Positions 14,649 through 23,596 are shown, counted from the stretch's first letter. The stretch is DNA of 24,895 nt from Allobrachymonas sp. (GCA_012036375.1 JAAUOI010000008.1:1-24895); one strand, 5' to 3'. The notes: a model not told the origin generated them from the letters alone. Numbers and translations: made by a program.

Positions 14649-15289
14649 ATGAAACTCTCACGCACCCATTCGTTCCTTTTCGCCACTTTGCTGGCCAGCG
14701 CCTGCGTCATCGGCCAAGCGCAAACGGCGACCCCTGCGCCTGTACCCCCCTTGACCCCTGCGCAAGTCAAAGCCAATCAAGATTTAGCTGCCGCGCAAGC
14801 CGCTGCTGACAAAGCCAACAAAGAGGCGGCTGAGGCGCAAGCCAAGCTCAAAGCCGCCGCAGATGCCAAAGCGGCGCAAGAGGCGCAAGCGGCCAAAGCC
14901 GCCCAAGATGCGCAGGCGCTCAAAGCCCAGCAAGCGCAGGTGGCTGCATTGTGCGATAGCTGCGGCATCGTCAAGGGCGTGACCAGCGAAAAGCGCAAAG
15001 GCAAAGGTGGAGCACTCGGCATCATTGGTGGCGCGGTGGTGGGTGGTGTGCTAGGCAATCAGGTGGGCGACGGCACAGGCAAAAAATCGCTACCGTTGGC
15101 GGCGCAGTAGGCGGCGCTGTGCTCGGCAATGAAATCCAAAAACGCACCACCCGCAAAACCATCCATATCACGCAAATCCAAATGAAAGATGGCAGCATGC
15201 GCAGCTACGAATCTGAGTCGGCACCCACTTGGGGCGTGGGCAACAGCGTCAGGCTGGATACGGCTGCGAATACAGTCACAAAGCTTTAA
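14649..15289 (+). CDS. Glycine-zipper 2TM-domain envelope protein with Ala-rich coiled coil (one frameshift)
   Basis: A signal peptide (about residues 1-24, ending AQA) precedes an Ala/Lys/Gln-rich heptad-like helix at about residues 40-100. A CDSCG motif follows, then a glycine-zipper segment GALGIIGGAVVGGVLGNQVG and, after the frame break, VGGAVGGAVLGNEIQKRT. The tail resembles the SlyB/Pcp-type C-terminus. Such proteins are usually envelope-associated; the role of this one is unknown. The break is at an A6 run (15081-15086), and one added A gives 213 residues. GGAG at 14638-14641 sets the start at ATG 14649. The stop TAA (15287-15289) overlaps the left end of the large palindrome, which may serve as its terminator. 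Confidence 0.82.
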
Positions 15290-15464
15290 CCGAGATTGTC
15301 CATTAGGCGGCGCTTCGCGCCTGCGCGTGCTCTCGCGGTGTCTTTTCGGCCATTTTCGTCCTCATTTTCTCAGCCGTAGCACCGCTACGACTTCCAAAAT
15401 GCGGCCAAAACTGCCTCGAAAATCCACTCGCGATAGTCCCACGCCCTAATGGGCAATCTCGGTT
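15288..15464. repeat. Imperfect palindromic (fold-back) element of about 177 bp
   Basis: The ends AACCGAGATTGTCCATTAGG (15288-15307) and CCTAATGGGCAATCTCGGTT (15445-15464) are inverted repeats with one mismatch. The similarity continues inward: CTCTCGCG, TTTTCG, CATTTT and CGTAGC on the left pair with the same words on the complement of the right arm. The centre is CGTAGC-ACC-GCTACG at 15375-15389. The element fills most of the 238-base gap between the convergent glycine-zipper gene and ksgA. It has no plausible coding content. It may be a miniature fold-back transposable element or a large bidirectional terminator. Confidence 0.8.
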
Positions 15465-15527
15465 TAATAATATGCAAACTGAATAGATCAGTGTAGCTTT
15501 TGGCTATGAGGGGTCAAGCGGCGCAGG

Positions 15528-16334
15528 CTATTCGGATAGCAATTGAGCCAGCGTCACATACTCACTCACTGGCACTTCTTCTGCTCGGCGCTGGATATCG
15601 AATTGTCCTGAAAATCCACGTGCATCGAGCCACTTGCCAAGCGTATGGCGCAGCAGTTTGCGGCGCTGGCTGAAGGCCACTTGCACTAACTCTTCGAGCA
15701 ATTGAGGGTTCAAAGCAGCAGGCTGATTGCGCACAATCATGCGCACCACTGCGCTTTGCACGCGCGGCGGCGGGTCAAACGCCTCGGGCGGCACGTGCAG
15801 AAAACTGTCCATCGCATAACGCCATTGCAGCATGACGGACAAGCGCCCGTAGTCCGAGGTACTGGGTTGCGCTACCATGCGGTCGACCACTTCTTTTTGC
15901 AGCATGAAGTGCTGGTCTTGAATCAAATGGGCAAAGGGCAGCAGATGAAAAAGTATGGGCGTTGAGATGTTGTAAGGCAAATTCCCCACAATTCGCAAAG
16001 CAGGCGCAGGTGAAATGCCCGTTTCTTTTTTAATAGCATTCAACGCAGGTTGGGTAAAGGAAAAATCCACTTTCAGCACATCAGACTCAATCACTTGAAC
16101 CGCAGCACCTGCCGATGTGCGTGAGCGCCAATAGGCTGCCAAATCTCGGTCGAGTTCAATCACGGTGATCGCGCCGCAACGCGCCAGCAGCGGCAGCGTC
16201 AATGCGCCCAAGCCGGGGCCGATTTCAATTAAATGCTCGCCCGGTTGCGGCGAAATAGTGCTTGCAATCTGCTCAATCAGACCTTGATCGACCAGAAAAT
16301 GCTGGCCGAAACGCTTGCGCGGGATGTGCTTCAA
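15528..16334 (-). CDS. rsmA: KsgA/RsmA, 16S rRNA A1518/A1519 dimethyltransferase
   Basis: KsgA dimethylates two adjacent adenosines in helix 45 of 16S rRNA during late 30S assembly, using SAM. The N-terminus has KRFGQHFL (substrate-positioning motif). The SAM motif EIGPGLGALTLPLL is at about residues 37-50, and the catalytic motif IVGNLPYNISTPILFH is at about 110-125. The C-terminal domain includes FDPPPRVQSAVV and FSQRRKLLRHTL. Length 268 is near the family norm. The stretch TQPALNAIKKETGISPAPA before the catalytic motif is longer than usual and may derive from a diverged dispersed repeat (16027-16075). The start is 42 bases after the surA stop; pdxA, found between them in some proteobacteria, is absent. 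Confidence 0.95.
   Translation of the reverse strand: MKHIPRKRFGQHFLVDQGLIEQIASTISPQPGEHLIEIGPGLGALTLPLLARCGAITVIELDRDLAAYWRSRTSAGAAVQVIESDVLKVDFSFTQPALNAIKKETGISPAPALRIVGNLPYNISTPILFHLLPFAHLIQDQHFMLQKEVVDRMVAQPSTSDYGRLSVMLQWRYAMDSFLHVPPEAFDPPPRVQSAVVRMIVRNQPAALNPQLLEELVQVAFSQRRKLLRHTLGKWLDARGFSGQFDIQRRAEEVPVSEYVTLAQLLSE
16027..16075 (+). repeat. Possible diverged copy of the dispersed repeat inside ksgA
   Basis: TTTTTAATAGCATTCAACGC on the plus strand matches the first half of the repeat (stem end ATAGCATT plus CGCAG), but the GCCGGC core is lost. On the coding strand it is read QPALNAIKK, in the same frame as SARNAI in other reverse copies. It lies in an unusually long KsgA loop. The evidence is weak but consistent. 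Confidence 0.4.
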
Positions 16335-16376
16335 ATCACAGGCTCACATCAAAGGCGCTGTTGAACATGCAGCGTA

Positions 16377-17735
16377 TCACTGCGGCGGCTCACGAAACTC
16401 CACAAAAGCCCTTGCTCGTAGCTCTTGAGCCCAAGTGAGGAAGGCTTCATCGAGTTTGCGTTCGCGCAGTGCGCCTCGGGCGGCTTCGCGCTGTTCGCGC
16501 TCATTCATCTTGCGCTCGCGGCGCTCTTGCACCTGAATCAAATGCACACCAAAGCGCGACACCAAGGGTTCTGAGACTTGGCCGATTGTCAGCGCATTCA
16601 TCGCTTCCTCAAACTCAGGCACGAATTGACCAGAAACCGCCCAGCCTAAATCGCCACCCTCACGTGCCGAGCCGTCTTGGGAATTGTCTCGCGCAGCTGT
16701 GGCGAAATCTAAGCCGCCCACAATGCGCTTGCGCAGCTCACTGAGGCGTTCGCGCGCAGTAGATTCAGTCAGTTGCGCATTCGTGCGCAGCAAAATATGC
16801 CGTGCACGGGTTTGCTGCACTGTGAGGTTGTCAAAACCTTGTTGGCGTTTTTCTACCAGCTTGAGCACATGAAAACCCGCGCCCGAGCGTACCGGCGCAG
16901 CCACAGCGCCTACGCTTAAATTTTGCGTGGTCTCAACAAATAAAGTCGGGTAACGATCAGCAGGGCGCAAGCCCATCTGCCCGCCGTTCTCGCGCGCAGC
17001 GGGCGCATCAGACAACTCCCGCGCAATCGCAGCGAAATCCTCGCCTGCGCGCGCGCGCTCGAAGGCGCGTTGCGCTTTTGCAGCCAGCGGTGCAAGCTGT
17101 GCGTCGGTGATGTTTTCGGGCACAGCCACCAAGATTTGGGCAATGTTCAGCTCAATGTCGAGCGAGGCAGGGTTATCGCGTTGCTCACGAATGAATTGAT
17201 CGAGTTCGGCGTCGGTGATGCGCACGCGCGGCTCAACCTCACGCTCGCGCACGCGCTGTAGCAGCATTTGGTCTGCGAGGTTGTTGCGAAAACTAGCGTA
17301 GTCAATGCCGTCTTGGCGCAGGCGAGAGCGCAGTTGGTCGAGGGTGAGTTGGTTTTGTTGCGCGATGTTTTGCACTGCGCCGTCAATGGCTGCAGCTTCA
17401 ATGCGCATGCCGTTGCTTTTGGCTAATTGAATTTGCACCCGTTCGCTGATCAGGCGTTCTAGCACTTGGGCATACAACTCTTGTCGGGAGGGTAAGTTGC
17501 CGCCACTGCTGGAGGCTTGTTGCTCGACTTGGAGCATGCGGCTGCGCACTTCAAAATGTGTGATCGGCTCAGAATTGACCACGACGGCGATGTAGTCAGC
17601 GCTACGCTGTACATTGTCTTGCGTTGGGCGTGGCAAATTGAGGCTGGGGCTGGTGCGCAGTTGTGCCAGCGCCGAGGTGCTCAACGTCAATGCGCAAGCC
17701 AAGAAAAGTGCGCGAAGTGCAAAAGTAGTGGTCAT
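16377..17735 (-). CDS. surA: SurA, periplasmic chaperone and peptidyl-prolyl isomerase
   Basis: SurA escorts outer-membrane beta-barrel proteins, including LptD, through the periplasm to the BAM complex. The signal peptide is residues 1-24 (ending SALA). An N-terminal chaperone domain (about 45-180) contains VVVNSEPITHFEVRSRM and the family-typical LDQLRSRLRQDGIDYASFR. Two parvulin (PpiC) domains follow at about 190-290 and 305-405; the second is canonical, with ARHILLRT, GGDLGWAVSGQFVPEFEEA and SRFGVHLIQV. A C-terminal helix completes the chaperone module. Length 452 is normal. It starts 17 bases after the repaired lptD stop, so the order lptD-surA-ksgA probably forms one operon. The frame is intact. 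Confidence 0.95.
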   Translation of the reverse strand: MTTTFALRALFLACALTLSTSALAQLRTSPSLNLPRPTQDNVQRSADYIAVVVNSEPITHFEVRSRMLQVEQQASSSGGNLPSRQELYAQVLERLISERVQIQLAKSNGMRIEAAAIDGAVQNIAQQNQLTLDQLRSRLRQDGIDYASFRNNLADQMLLQRVREREVEPRVRITDAELDQFIREQRDNPASLDIELNIAQILVAVPENITDAQLAPLAAKAQRAFERARAGEDFAAIARELSDAPAARENGGQMGLRPADRYPTLFVETTQNLSVGAVAAPVRSGAGFHVLKLVEKRQQGFDNLTVQQTRARHILLRTNAQLTESTARERLSELRKRIVGGLDFATAARDNSQDGSAREGGDLGWAVSGQFVPEFEEAMNALTIGQVSEPLVSRFGVHLIQVQERRERKMNEREQREAARGALRERKLDEAFLTWAQELRARAFVEFREPPQ

Positions 17736-17752
17736 AACAATCAGAGCAAAGC

Positions 17753-20177
17753 TTAATCAAAATTACTGAAGCGGCTGGGCGAAGTCTCGATTTTCTCACG
17801 CAGCAGTTGATAGCGCGGCACGTTGTTTTCAGCGCTGAAAGGGGGTTGCTGCCCACACGGGCAAAGCCGACAAATTCCATTTGGAACAAAATGCGTTTAT
17901 TGGAACTGGTGTTGGTAGTTTGCAGGCGTTCAAGGGCAACGCGCATCAGCCAGCAGCCTGCATCGTATTCAAAGCCTACCAGGGTGTCCACAAATTTACC
18001 CTCGCGCAGGCTGTAGTTCAGGCGACCCACGCTGTACCAGCGGCCATCGCCTTGACCCAGGCCCGCGCCGAGATTTTTACCTTTATCACCCCACAAATCA
18101 TTCAGCGGCCATTGCCAGCCTAGATCGACTTGTTCGCTCACGCCACGGTTGAGGCGGTAAGTGGCGCTCACGGTGCGGTAGTCGCTGGGTGAGTAGCGTG
18201 CGCCCAAGGTGGTGCGCTGAGATCGCTTGAGTTGCGGGCTGTACTGCACTGTGCCATCGAATTGCCATTCATTGTTCCAATTGACCGTGGCGCCATACAA
18301 CATGTCAGAAAACCGCTGCGTATCCGCCACCCCGCCGGGCAAGGTCACGCGCTGGTCTTTGAACCGCAAACGCTGGGCATAAGACAGCCGCACAATTTCT
18401 GCGCCTGTTTGCGGATTGAGCAGGCGCGAGCTTAAGCCCAGTGTGAGCAAATTGTTGTCAGAAATACGGTCTTGTCCAGTGAAGGCGTTTTCGCTGAAGA
18501 CGGTAGCGAAGTTGTAGTCGGTTGCACCCGTGTCATACAGGGGGATTGAGTTTTGGTCACGAAATGGTGTGTAGCTGTAAAACGCACGGGGCTCTAGGGT
18601 TTGCGTGAAATCGCGCCCCAAGAAACTGGCATTGCGCTCAAAGATCAGGCCGCTGTCCAAACTGAAGGTGGGCACTAGGCGATTGGCCGTGCGCTTGCCA
18701 GCCAAGGGGCCGGCAGTCAGGGGCGCGTCAAATTGATAGCTGCTGCTGTGCAGTTGCAATTTGGGTGTGAAAAAACTACCGGGAGTGATGAAGGGACGGC
18801 TAAAGGAGGCGATTGCATAGGAGCGCTGCGCATTGGGGTGCAAAGTGAGGGCGCTGACGGATTGAAAGCGCGTGGTGTCCAGCTCCAAACTGTAATCAAA
18901 ACCGCCGTGGTTCACGCGCGCGTAACGGCCATTGAGTTGCGGCAAACGGTCGTAGGGCGGTGTGATCACAGAGGTGGCCTGCTGCAAGGTTTGCCACTTG
19001 AGGGCGCGGCTGTAGAGTGACCATGGGCCACTGCTCCAGCTCAGTGCTGCGTCGTTGGACAGCAATCGCTGGGTAAGCGAGCCCGTCGCTCGGGGAAAAT
19101 CGCGCCAATAGTCGTTGTCACTGACGCGGTTCAGGCTAAGTGAGGTGCTGACACCGCCCCATGCAGTTTGTACCGTGCCGCTGTGGCTACTAGTCAGACC
19201 CCAGCGGTTGCGGTTGCGCAAGCGATCATTGGGCATGAGATCAAGCCGCGCAGTGCCGCGATAGTCTTGCTCTAAATAGCGCAATTCGGTGCCCACATTC
19301 ACACCGCGCCGCGTCATGATGCCGGGATAGATTGTGGCATCGCGGTTGGGCGCGAGGTTGACGTAGTACGGCATCACCACTTCGAGGCCGCTTAAATTGT
19401 CCAGATTGATGCTGGGCGGTAGCCAGCCGCTTTTACGCGCGTCCGACATGGGAAAGGTCAGGTAGGGCGAGCCCAGAATCGGCACACCTTTGAATTCGAG
19501 CCGGCCATCGCTGGCCTCGCCTACATCGGTGTCGGTATCCAAACGAACTTGACTCGCGCGAATGATCCAATCGGGCTTTGCGCCGCCTTCAGGTTCGCGT
19601 CGGCAGGTGGTGTAAGTGGCATCGCGCAGTACCGAGCGGGCGGTGTCTACAAAATCAATGCGCGAGGCTTGACCATGACCGCCATTTTTAATCAGCTCAT
19701 AGCGCGGCTGGAGGAAAAAGCCTTCCTGTGCATCAACCTTGACTTGACCTTCTGTTCCTTCATAGACATTGCCATCGCGGTTCAAGCGCACATTGCCGCG
19801 CGCCTTGGCCAAATCATCGGGCTGGTAATACTCAATGCGATCAGCACGCAAGACAGTGCCGCTGCGGCGAATTTCAGCTTGGCCGTCAATCACGGTTTCT
19901 AAATCGGGCCGACCTGTGATGCGCTCACCGCGCACGAAAGTGGGCTGGTCTTTTTTCTGCTCGGGCGTGAATTTTCTTGCAGCTCAGGCGAGGTTTTGAG
20001 CTGCAAAGTTGCCTCATCTTTGGGCGAAGCATTGGTTGCTTCAGATGCGGCAGGCGGGCTTTGCGCCCAGCTATTCATACATAAAGCCACTGCTGCACCA
20101 GCCAGTGTATGCAAACGCGGTCTAAAGCGAGAAGGCTTGGCTTTGGCGGTAGTGGCTGGCAGATGGGCGTGATGCAT
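17753..20177 (-). CDS. lptD: LptD, outer-membrane LPS translocon barrel (two frameshifts)
   Basis: LptD with LptE inserts lipopolysaccharide into the outer leaflet; its N-terminal jellyroll docks to LptA. A signal region (residues 1 to about 39, ending SWAQ) precedes the OstA-like domain (DGQAEIRRSGTVLRADRIEY, GNVRLNRDGNVYEG). The LptD C-terminal barrel follows from about residue 300. The frame breaks near 19970-19971, where one more base gives FTPEQKKDQPTFVRGERI, and at a T4 run at 17826-17829, where one more base gives ALKNNVPRYQLLREKIETSP and a stop at 17753-17755. Repaired length is 808 residues. Without repair the frame runs on antisense through the start of surA. LptD is essential where LPS is, so the breaks are probably errors. 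lptD is divergent from the amgK-like gene. Confidence 0.92.
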
Positions 20178-20291
20178 GGGGCATAGAGGCAGAGACAGGT
20201 TTATACAATGAGATTATCCATGAGCCTTGCCGCTGGGCTGGGCGCTTTGCATCCGAGTTGATTCAGACCTTTATATTGACACGCTTCTTTC

Positions 20292-21368
20292 ATGATTGAT
20301 TCCAGTTTTTCTCCTGTGACTTGGGGCTCGCCGCAGCGCCAAGTAGCCTTTGAACAATGGCTTGGCGGCATCGCTGTTGGGCAACGGCTGAGCCTACGCA
20401 GCCTACGTGTTGCAAGCGCGGATGCGAGTTTTCGGCGCTATTTGCGGATCGATACAGAAAACGGCCAGCCGCACATCATCATGGATGCACCGCCTGAGAA
20501 AGAGGATTGCAAACCCTTTGTGAAGATTGCGGGCTTGCTGCACAACGCAGGTTTGCTCGCGCCCGAGGTGCTGGCTTGGGATGAGGCGCAGGGCTTCATG
20601 CTGCTCACGGATTTGGGCGCTCAGACCATGATGGAGGGAATTCACCCAGAGCGCCCCGAGCTGAATTTGCCGCGCTACCTACAGGCCACCGATGCGCTGA
20701 TTGCTTGGCAATTGGCCTCCAAGCCCGGGGTGCTGCCCGCCTACGACTGCGCCCTGCTGCACCGTGAGATTGCGCTGTTTCCTGAGTGGTACATCGCGCA
20801 GCACCGAAAGTTTGCATTGAACGATGCGCAAAAAAACACCCTGCAAGCGGCCTTTGATTTGATTGTGCGCCGCAATCTGGCCGCGCCCAGCGTGTATGTG
20901 CACCGCGATTTCATGCCGCGCAACCTGATGCTCTCTGCGCCCGATCGCCTCGGTATTTTGGATTTTCAAGACGCTACCTATGGCCCGATCAGCTACGACA
21001 TAGCCTCCCTCATGCGCGATGCCTTCCTCAGCTGGGAGGAGGAGATGGTGCTGGATGTCACTGTGCGCTACTGGGAGAAGGCGCGCAAAGCAGGGCTGAT
21101 GGATTTTGAAGGCTGGCATGATGACTTTGGTGCTTTTTTCCGCGCTGTGGAATGGATGGGCTTGCAGCGGCATTTGAAAGTCGCAGGAATTTTTGCGCGC
21201 CTGACGTTGCGCGATGGCAAAGAAAAATACTTGGCCGATGCGCCCCGCTTTATTGCCTACATTCGCAACACCTGCAACCGCTACCGAGAGCTGGGCCCAC
21301 TGCTCCAAGTGATCGATGCGATCGAAGGGCTGCAAGCGGCCAGTGGTTGGGCCATCGGACGAAATTAA
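20292..21368 (+). CDS. amgK: APH-fold sugar kinase, AmgK-like (anomeric MurNAc/GlcNAc kinase)
   Basis: The 358-residue protein has the aminoglycoside phosphotransferase fold. The N-lobe contains SADASFRRYLRID, the catalytic loop reads VYVHRDFMPRNLML (about residues 201-214), and the metal-binding ILDFQDATYGPISYDIASL follows. AmgK phosphorylates N-acetylmuramic acid or GlcNAc at C1 in a peptidoglycan recycling route that bypasses de novo UDP-MurNAc synthesis and confers fosfomycin tolerance in Pseudomonas. There amgK is followed by murU; here rsmE follows, so murU must lie elsewhere if the pathway exists. It is divergent from lptD across 114 bases, the same arrangement as in Pseudomonas and many betaproteobacteria. 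The frame is intact. Substrate assignment rests on family and position. Confidence 0.8.
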   Translation: MIDSSFSPVTWGSPQRQVAFEQWLGGIAVGQRLSLRSLRVASADASFRRYLRIDTENGQPHIIMDAPPEKEDCKPFVKIAGLLHNAGLLAPEVLAWDEAQGFMLLTDLGAQTMMEGIHPERPELNLPRYLQATDALIAWQLASKPGVLPAYDCALLHREIALFPEWYIAQHRKFALNDAQKNTLQAAFDLIVRRNLAAPSVYVHRDFMPRNLMLSAPDRLGILDFQDATYGPISYDIASLMRDAFLSWEEEMVLDVTVRYWEKARKAGLMDFEGWHDDFGAFFRAVEWMGLQRHLKVAGIFARLTLRDGKEKYLADAPRFIAYIRNTCNRYRELGPLLQVIDAIEGLQAASGWAIGRN

Positions 21369-21399
21369 AGCGATTGCCACAGAGCCGCTGCCATGAGGC

Positions 21400-21468
21400 T
21401 ATTTTTGAAGCCAAATCGACCGATAGCCGGCATAAAATGTGCGCAAAGTGCTATATTTTTAATAGTAA
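21400..21468 (-). repeat. Dispersed GCCGGC-core repeat, copy 7 (intergenic, upstream of rsmE)
   Basis: Reverse orientation: an A/T-rich start, TAGCCGGCATAAAATGTGCG, then GTGCTATATTTTTAATAGTA as the stem. It lies between the amgK-like gene and rsmE and ends 22 bases before the rsmE start. It therefore makes up most of the rsmE leader or promoter region. Confidence 0.92.
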
Positions 21469-21490
21469 CCATGAGTTTTGATTTCATCCC

Positions 21491-22239
21491 ATGCCGCGTA
21501 TCTACACCCCGACAGCATTAACTCCCCAGGCCAGCATCGCACTGGATGCTGCTGCGGCTCGGCATGTGCAGGTGCTGCGTCTACAGCCCGGCGATGGGCT
21601 CACCCTCTTCAACGGGCAAGGCGGCGAGTTTGCCGCCACAGTCGAGCAGATGGGGCGCAGCAACGTACAGGTGCGCGTGGGTGCGCACGATGCTGTGGAG
21701 CGGGAAGCAGCGCGTCAGGTGCATCTGGCCATTGGCATGCCGGCCAATGAGCGTATGGATTGGCTGATTGAAAAAGCCACAGAACTGGGCGCGGCCAGCA
21801 TCCAACCGCTCATGACCGAGCGCAGCGTGCTGCGCCTGTCTGGCGAGCGTGCAGAAAAAAATTGGCGCATTGGCAAGCGGCAGCGATTGCAGCTTGCGAG
21901 CAATGTGGGCGCAACCGTATTCCAGTGATCCACAGTCCAGTTTTATATCAAAAATGGCTTGTAGCCGGCATAGAATGTGCGCGGAGCGCTATAGATTCAG
22001 GAGTTTCTAAAGCCCTGCTGTCATTGCAAAATGAGGCCGTGAATGCGGCGCAGTGGGCTCATCAGCAAGCCCCCCCAACTCATTTGCTGTGCCTGGCTGG
22101 CCCAGAAGGTGGCTTGAGTCCGCAGGAGGAATCTGTGGCGATCAACACTGGGTTCACGCCCATTACACTCGGCGCACGCACCTTGCGCTCCGAAACTGCG
22201 CCACTGGCAGCATTGGCGCTGTGGACGCTGACACGCTGA
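21491..22239 (+). CDS. rsmE: RsmE, 16S rRNA m3U1498 methyltransferase (one frameshift)
   Basis: RsmE methylates N3 of U1498 in 16S rRNA with SAM and belongs to the SPOUT (trefoil-knot) family. The N-terminal PUA-like domain (residues 1-70) has ARHVQVLRLQPGDGLTLFNG. The knot domain shows NERMDWLIEKATELGAASIQ, AACEQCGRNRIP, LAGPEGGLSPQE and LGARTLRSETAPLAAL, which bind SAM. The frame breaks at an A7 run (21855-21861); one added A joins GERAEKK to LAHWQAAAIAACEQ and gives 249 residues. A repeat copy (21941-22003) adds QKWLVAGIECARSAIDSG at about residues 150-170, just after the RNRIP segment and before the SAM-binding part of the knot. Whether the enzyme tolerates this loop is worth knowing. Confidence 0.92.
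21941..22003 (-). repeat. Dispersed GCCGGC-core repeat, copy 8 (inside rsmE)
   Basis: Reverse orientation: GGCTTGTAGCCGGCATAGAA, TGTGCGCGGAGCGCTATAGA, then ATTCAGGAG. It is read as WLVAGIECARSAIDSG, the same frame as the copies in the second pglL and purK. It lies about 470 bases from copy 7. Confidence 0.88.
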
Positions 22240-22274
22240 ACACTTCTTCACCCTCACTGACAAGGACTCACCTC

Positions 22275-23551
22275 ATGAAAATCGAAACCCAAGCCGTGCA
22301 TGCTGGCTACACACCCGACCCCACCACCAAATCCGTGGCCGTTCCCATCTACCAAACCGTGGCCTATGCGTTTGACAGCGCACAGCACGGCGCAGATTTG
22401 TTTGACCTGAAGGTTGCGGGCAACATTTACACCCGCATCATGAACCCCACCACGGATGTGCTGGAAAAGCGTTTGGCCGCGATGCATGGCGGCGTGGGCT
22501 CATTGGTGGTGGCCTCGGGCCAAGCCGCGATCACCTACGCGATTCAAACGATTGCTGAGGCGGGCGACAACATCATTGCCTCATCTACTTTGTATGGCGG
22601 CACTTACAACCTCTTTGCCCACACTTTTCCGCAATACGGCATCGAAACCCGCTTTGCTGATTACCGCGATCCTGCCTCGTTTGCCGCTTTGATCAACGAC
22701 AAAACCAAGGCCATCTACATCGAAACCATCGGCAACCCGCTGGGCAATGTGGTGGACATCGCCGCGCTGGCCAAAGTGGCCCACGATCACGGCTTGCCGC
22801 TGATGGTCGATAACACCGTGGCCTCGCCCTACCTCACGCGCCCCTTCGAGCATGGCGCTGACATTGTGATCGAGTCACTCACCAAATATTTGGGCGGCCA
22901 CGGCAACTCGATTGGCGGCGCGATTGTGGATTCGGGCAAGTTTGACTGGAAGGCCAACGCCAAGCGCTTTCGCCGCCTCAATGAGCCCGATGTGTCCTAC
23001 CACGGCGTGGTCTACACAGATGCGCTGGGCCCTGCGGCCTACATTGGCCGCGCCCGCGTCGTGCCGCTGCGCAACATGGGCGCTTGCATCTCGCCCATGA
23101 ATGCATTTTGATCTTGCAAGTGTCGAAACCCTGGGCGCTGCGCATGGATCGCATCTGTGAGAACACGCTCAAAGTTGCGCAGGCGCTGCAGCAGCATGCG
23201 GATGTGACCTGGGTGAACTACGCCGGCTTGCCCGATCATCCCGAGCATGCGTTGGCGCAAAAATATGTGCGCGGCAGTGGCTCGGGCTTGCTGACCTTTG
23301 GTCTCAAAGGCGGGCGCGAAGCCGGTGCGAAATTCTTGGATGCGCTGCAACTGTTTACCCGCTTGGTCAACATCGGCGATGTGCGCTCCTTGGCCACGCA
23401 TCCAGCATCCACCACACACCGCCAGCTCTCACCCGCCGAGCTCGAAAAAGCCGGCGTGAAGGAAGAGACGGTGCGCCTGTGCGTCGGTATCGAGCACATT
23501 GACGACATCTTGGCAGACCTTAGCCAAGCCTTGGCGGCGAGCCAAAAGTAA
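22275..23551 (+). CDS. metY: MetY, O-acetylhomoserine sulfhydrylase, PLP-dependent (indel cluster)
   Basis: MetY makes homocysteine from O-acetylhomoserine and sulfide in methionine synthesis. The N-terminus KIETQAVHAGYTPDPTTKS and YTRIMNPTTDVLEKRLAAM match the Cys/Met PLP family; the PLP lysine is in ESLTKYLGGHGNSIGG (about residue 204). The C-terminal part has the conserved RSLATHPASTTHRQLSP and VRLCVGIEH. The frame breaks at a T4 run (23106-23109). Just after it, the conserved LILQGxETLALRMDR is distorted to LQVSKPWALRMDR, which a lost G near 23119-23122 plus an extra G near 23132-23134 would explain. Repaired length is about 425 residues, normal for MetY. AAGGA at 22262-22266 supports ATG 22275. 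The gene starts 35 bases after rsmE. Confidence 0.92.
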
Positions 23552-23596
23552 GAGACCACCAGCCTTCCCAGCCCGGCCAGAGCGCACAACGACACC

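Noticed and set aside
15189..15449. Open frame of about 86 codons spanning the palindrome
   Set aside because: It overlaps the true end of the glycine-zipper gene and then runs through a fold-back element; the composition is not protein-like.
17602..17752. Long C-terminal extension of LptD antisense-free over surA
   Set aside because: It arises only from the lost base at 17826-17829; repair gives a family-typical LptD end with a stop at 17753-17755.
20178..20291. Sigma-70 promoters in the lptD-amgK divergent gap
   Set aside because: TTGAC- and TATA-like words exist, but none has correct spacing and position relative to the starts.
21738..21752. GCCGGC word in rsmE as another repeat copy
   Set aside because: The flanks do not match the repeat, and the residues GMPANERMDW are normal RsmE family sequence.
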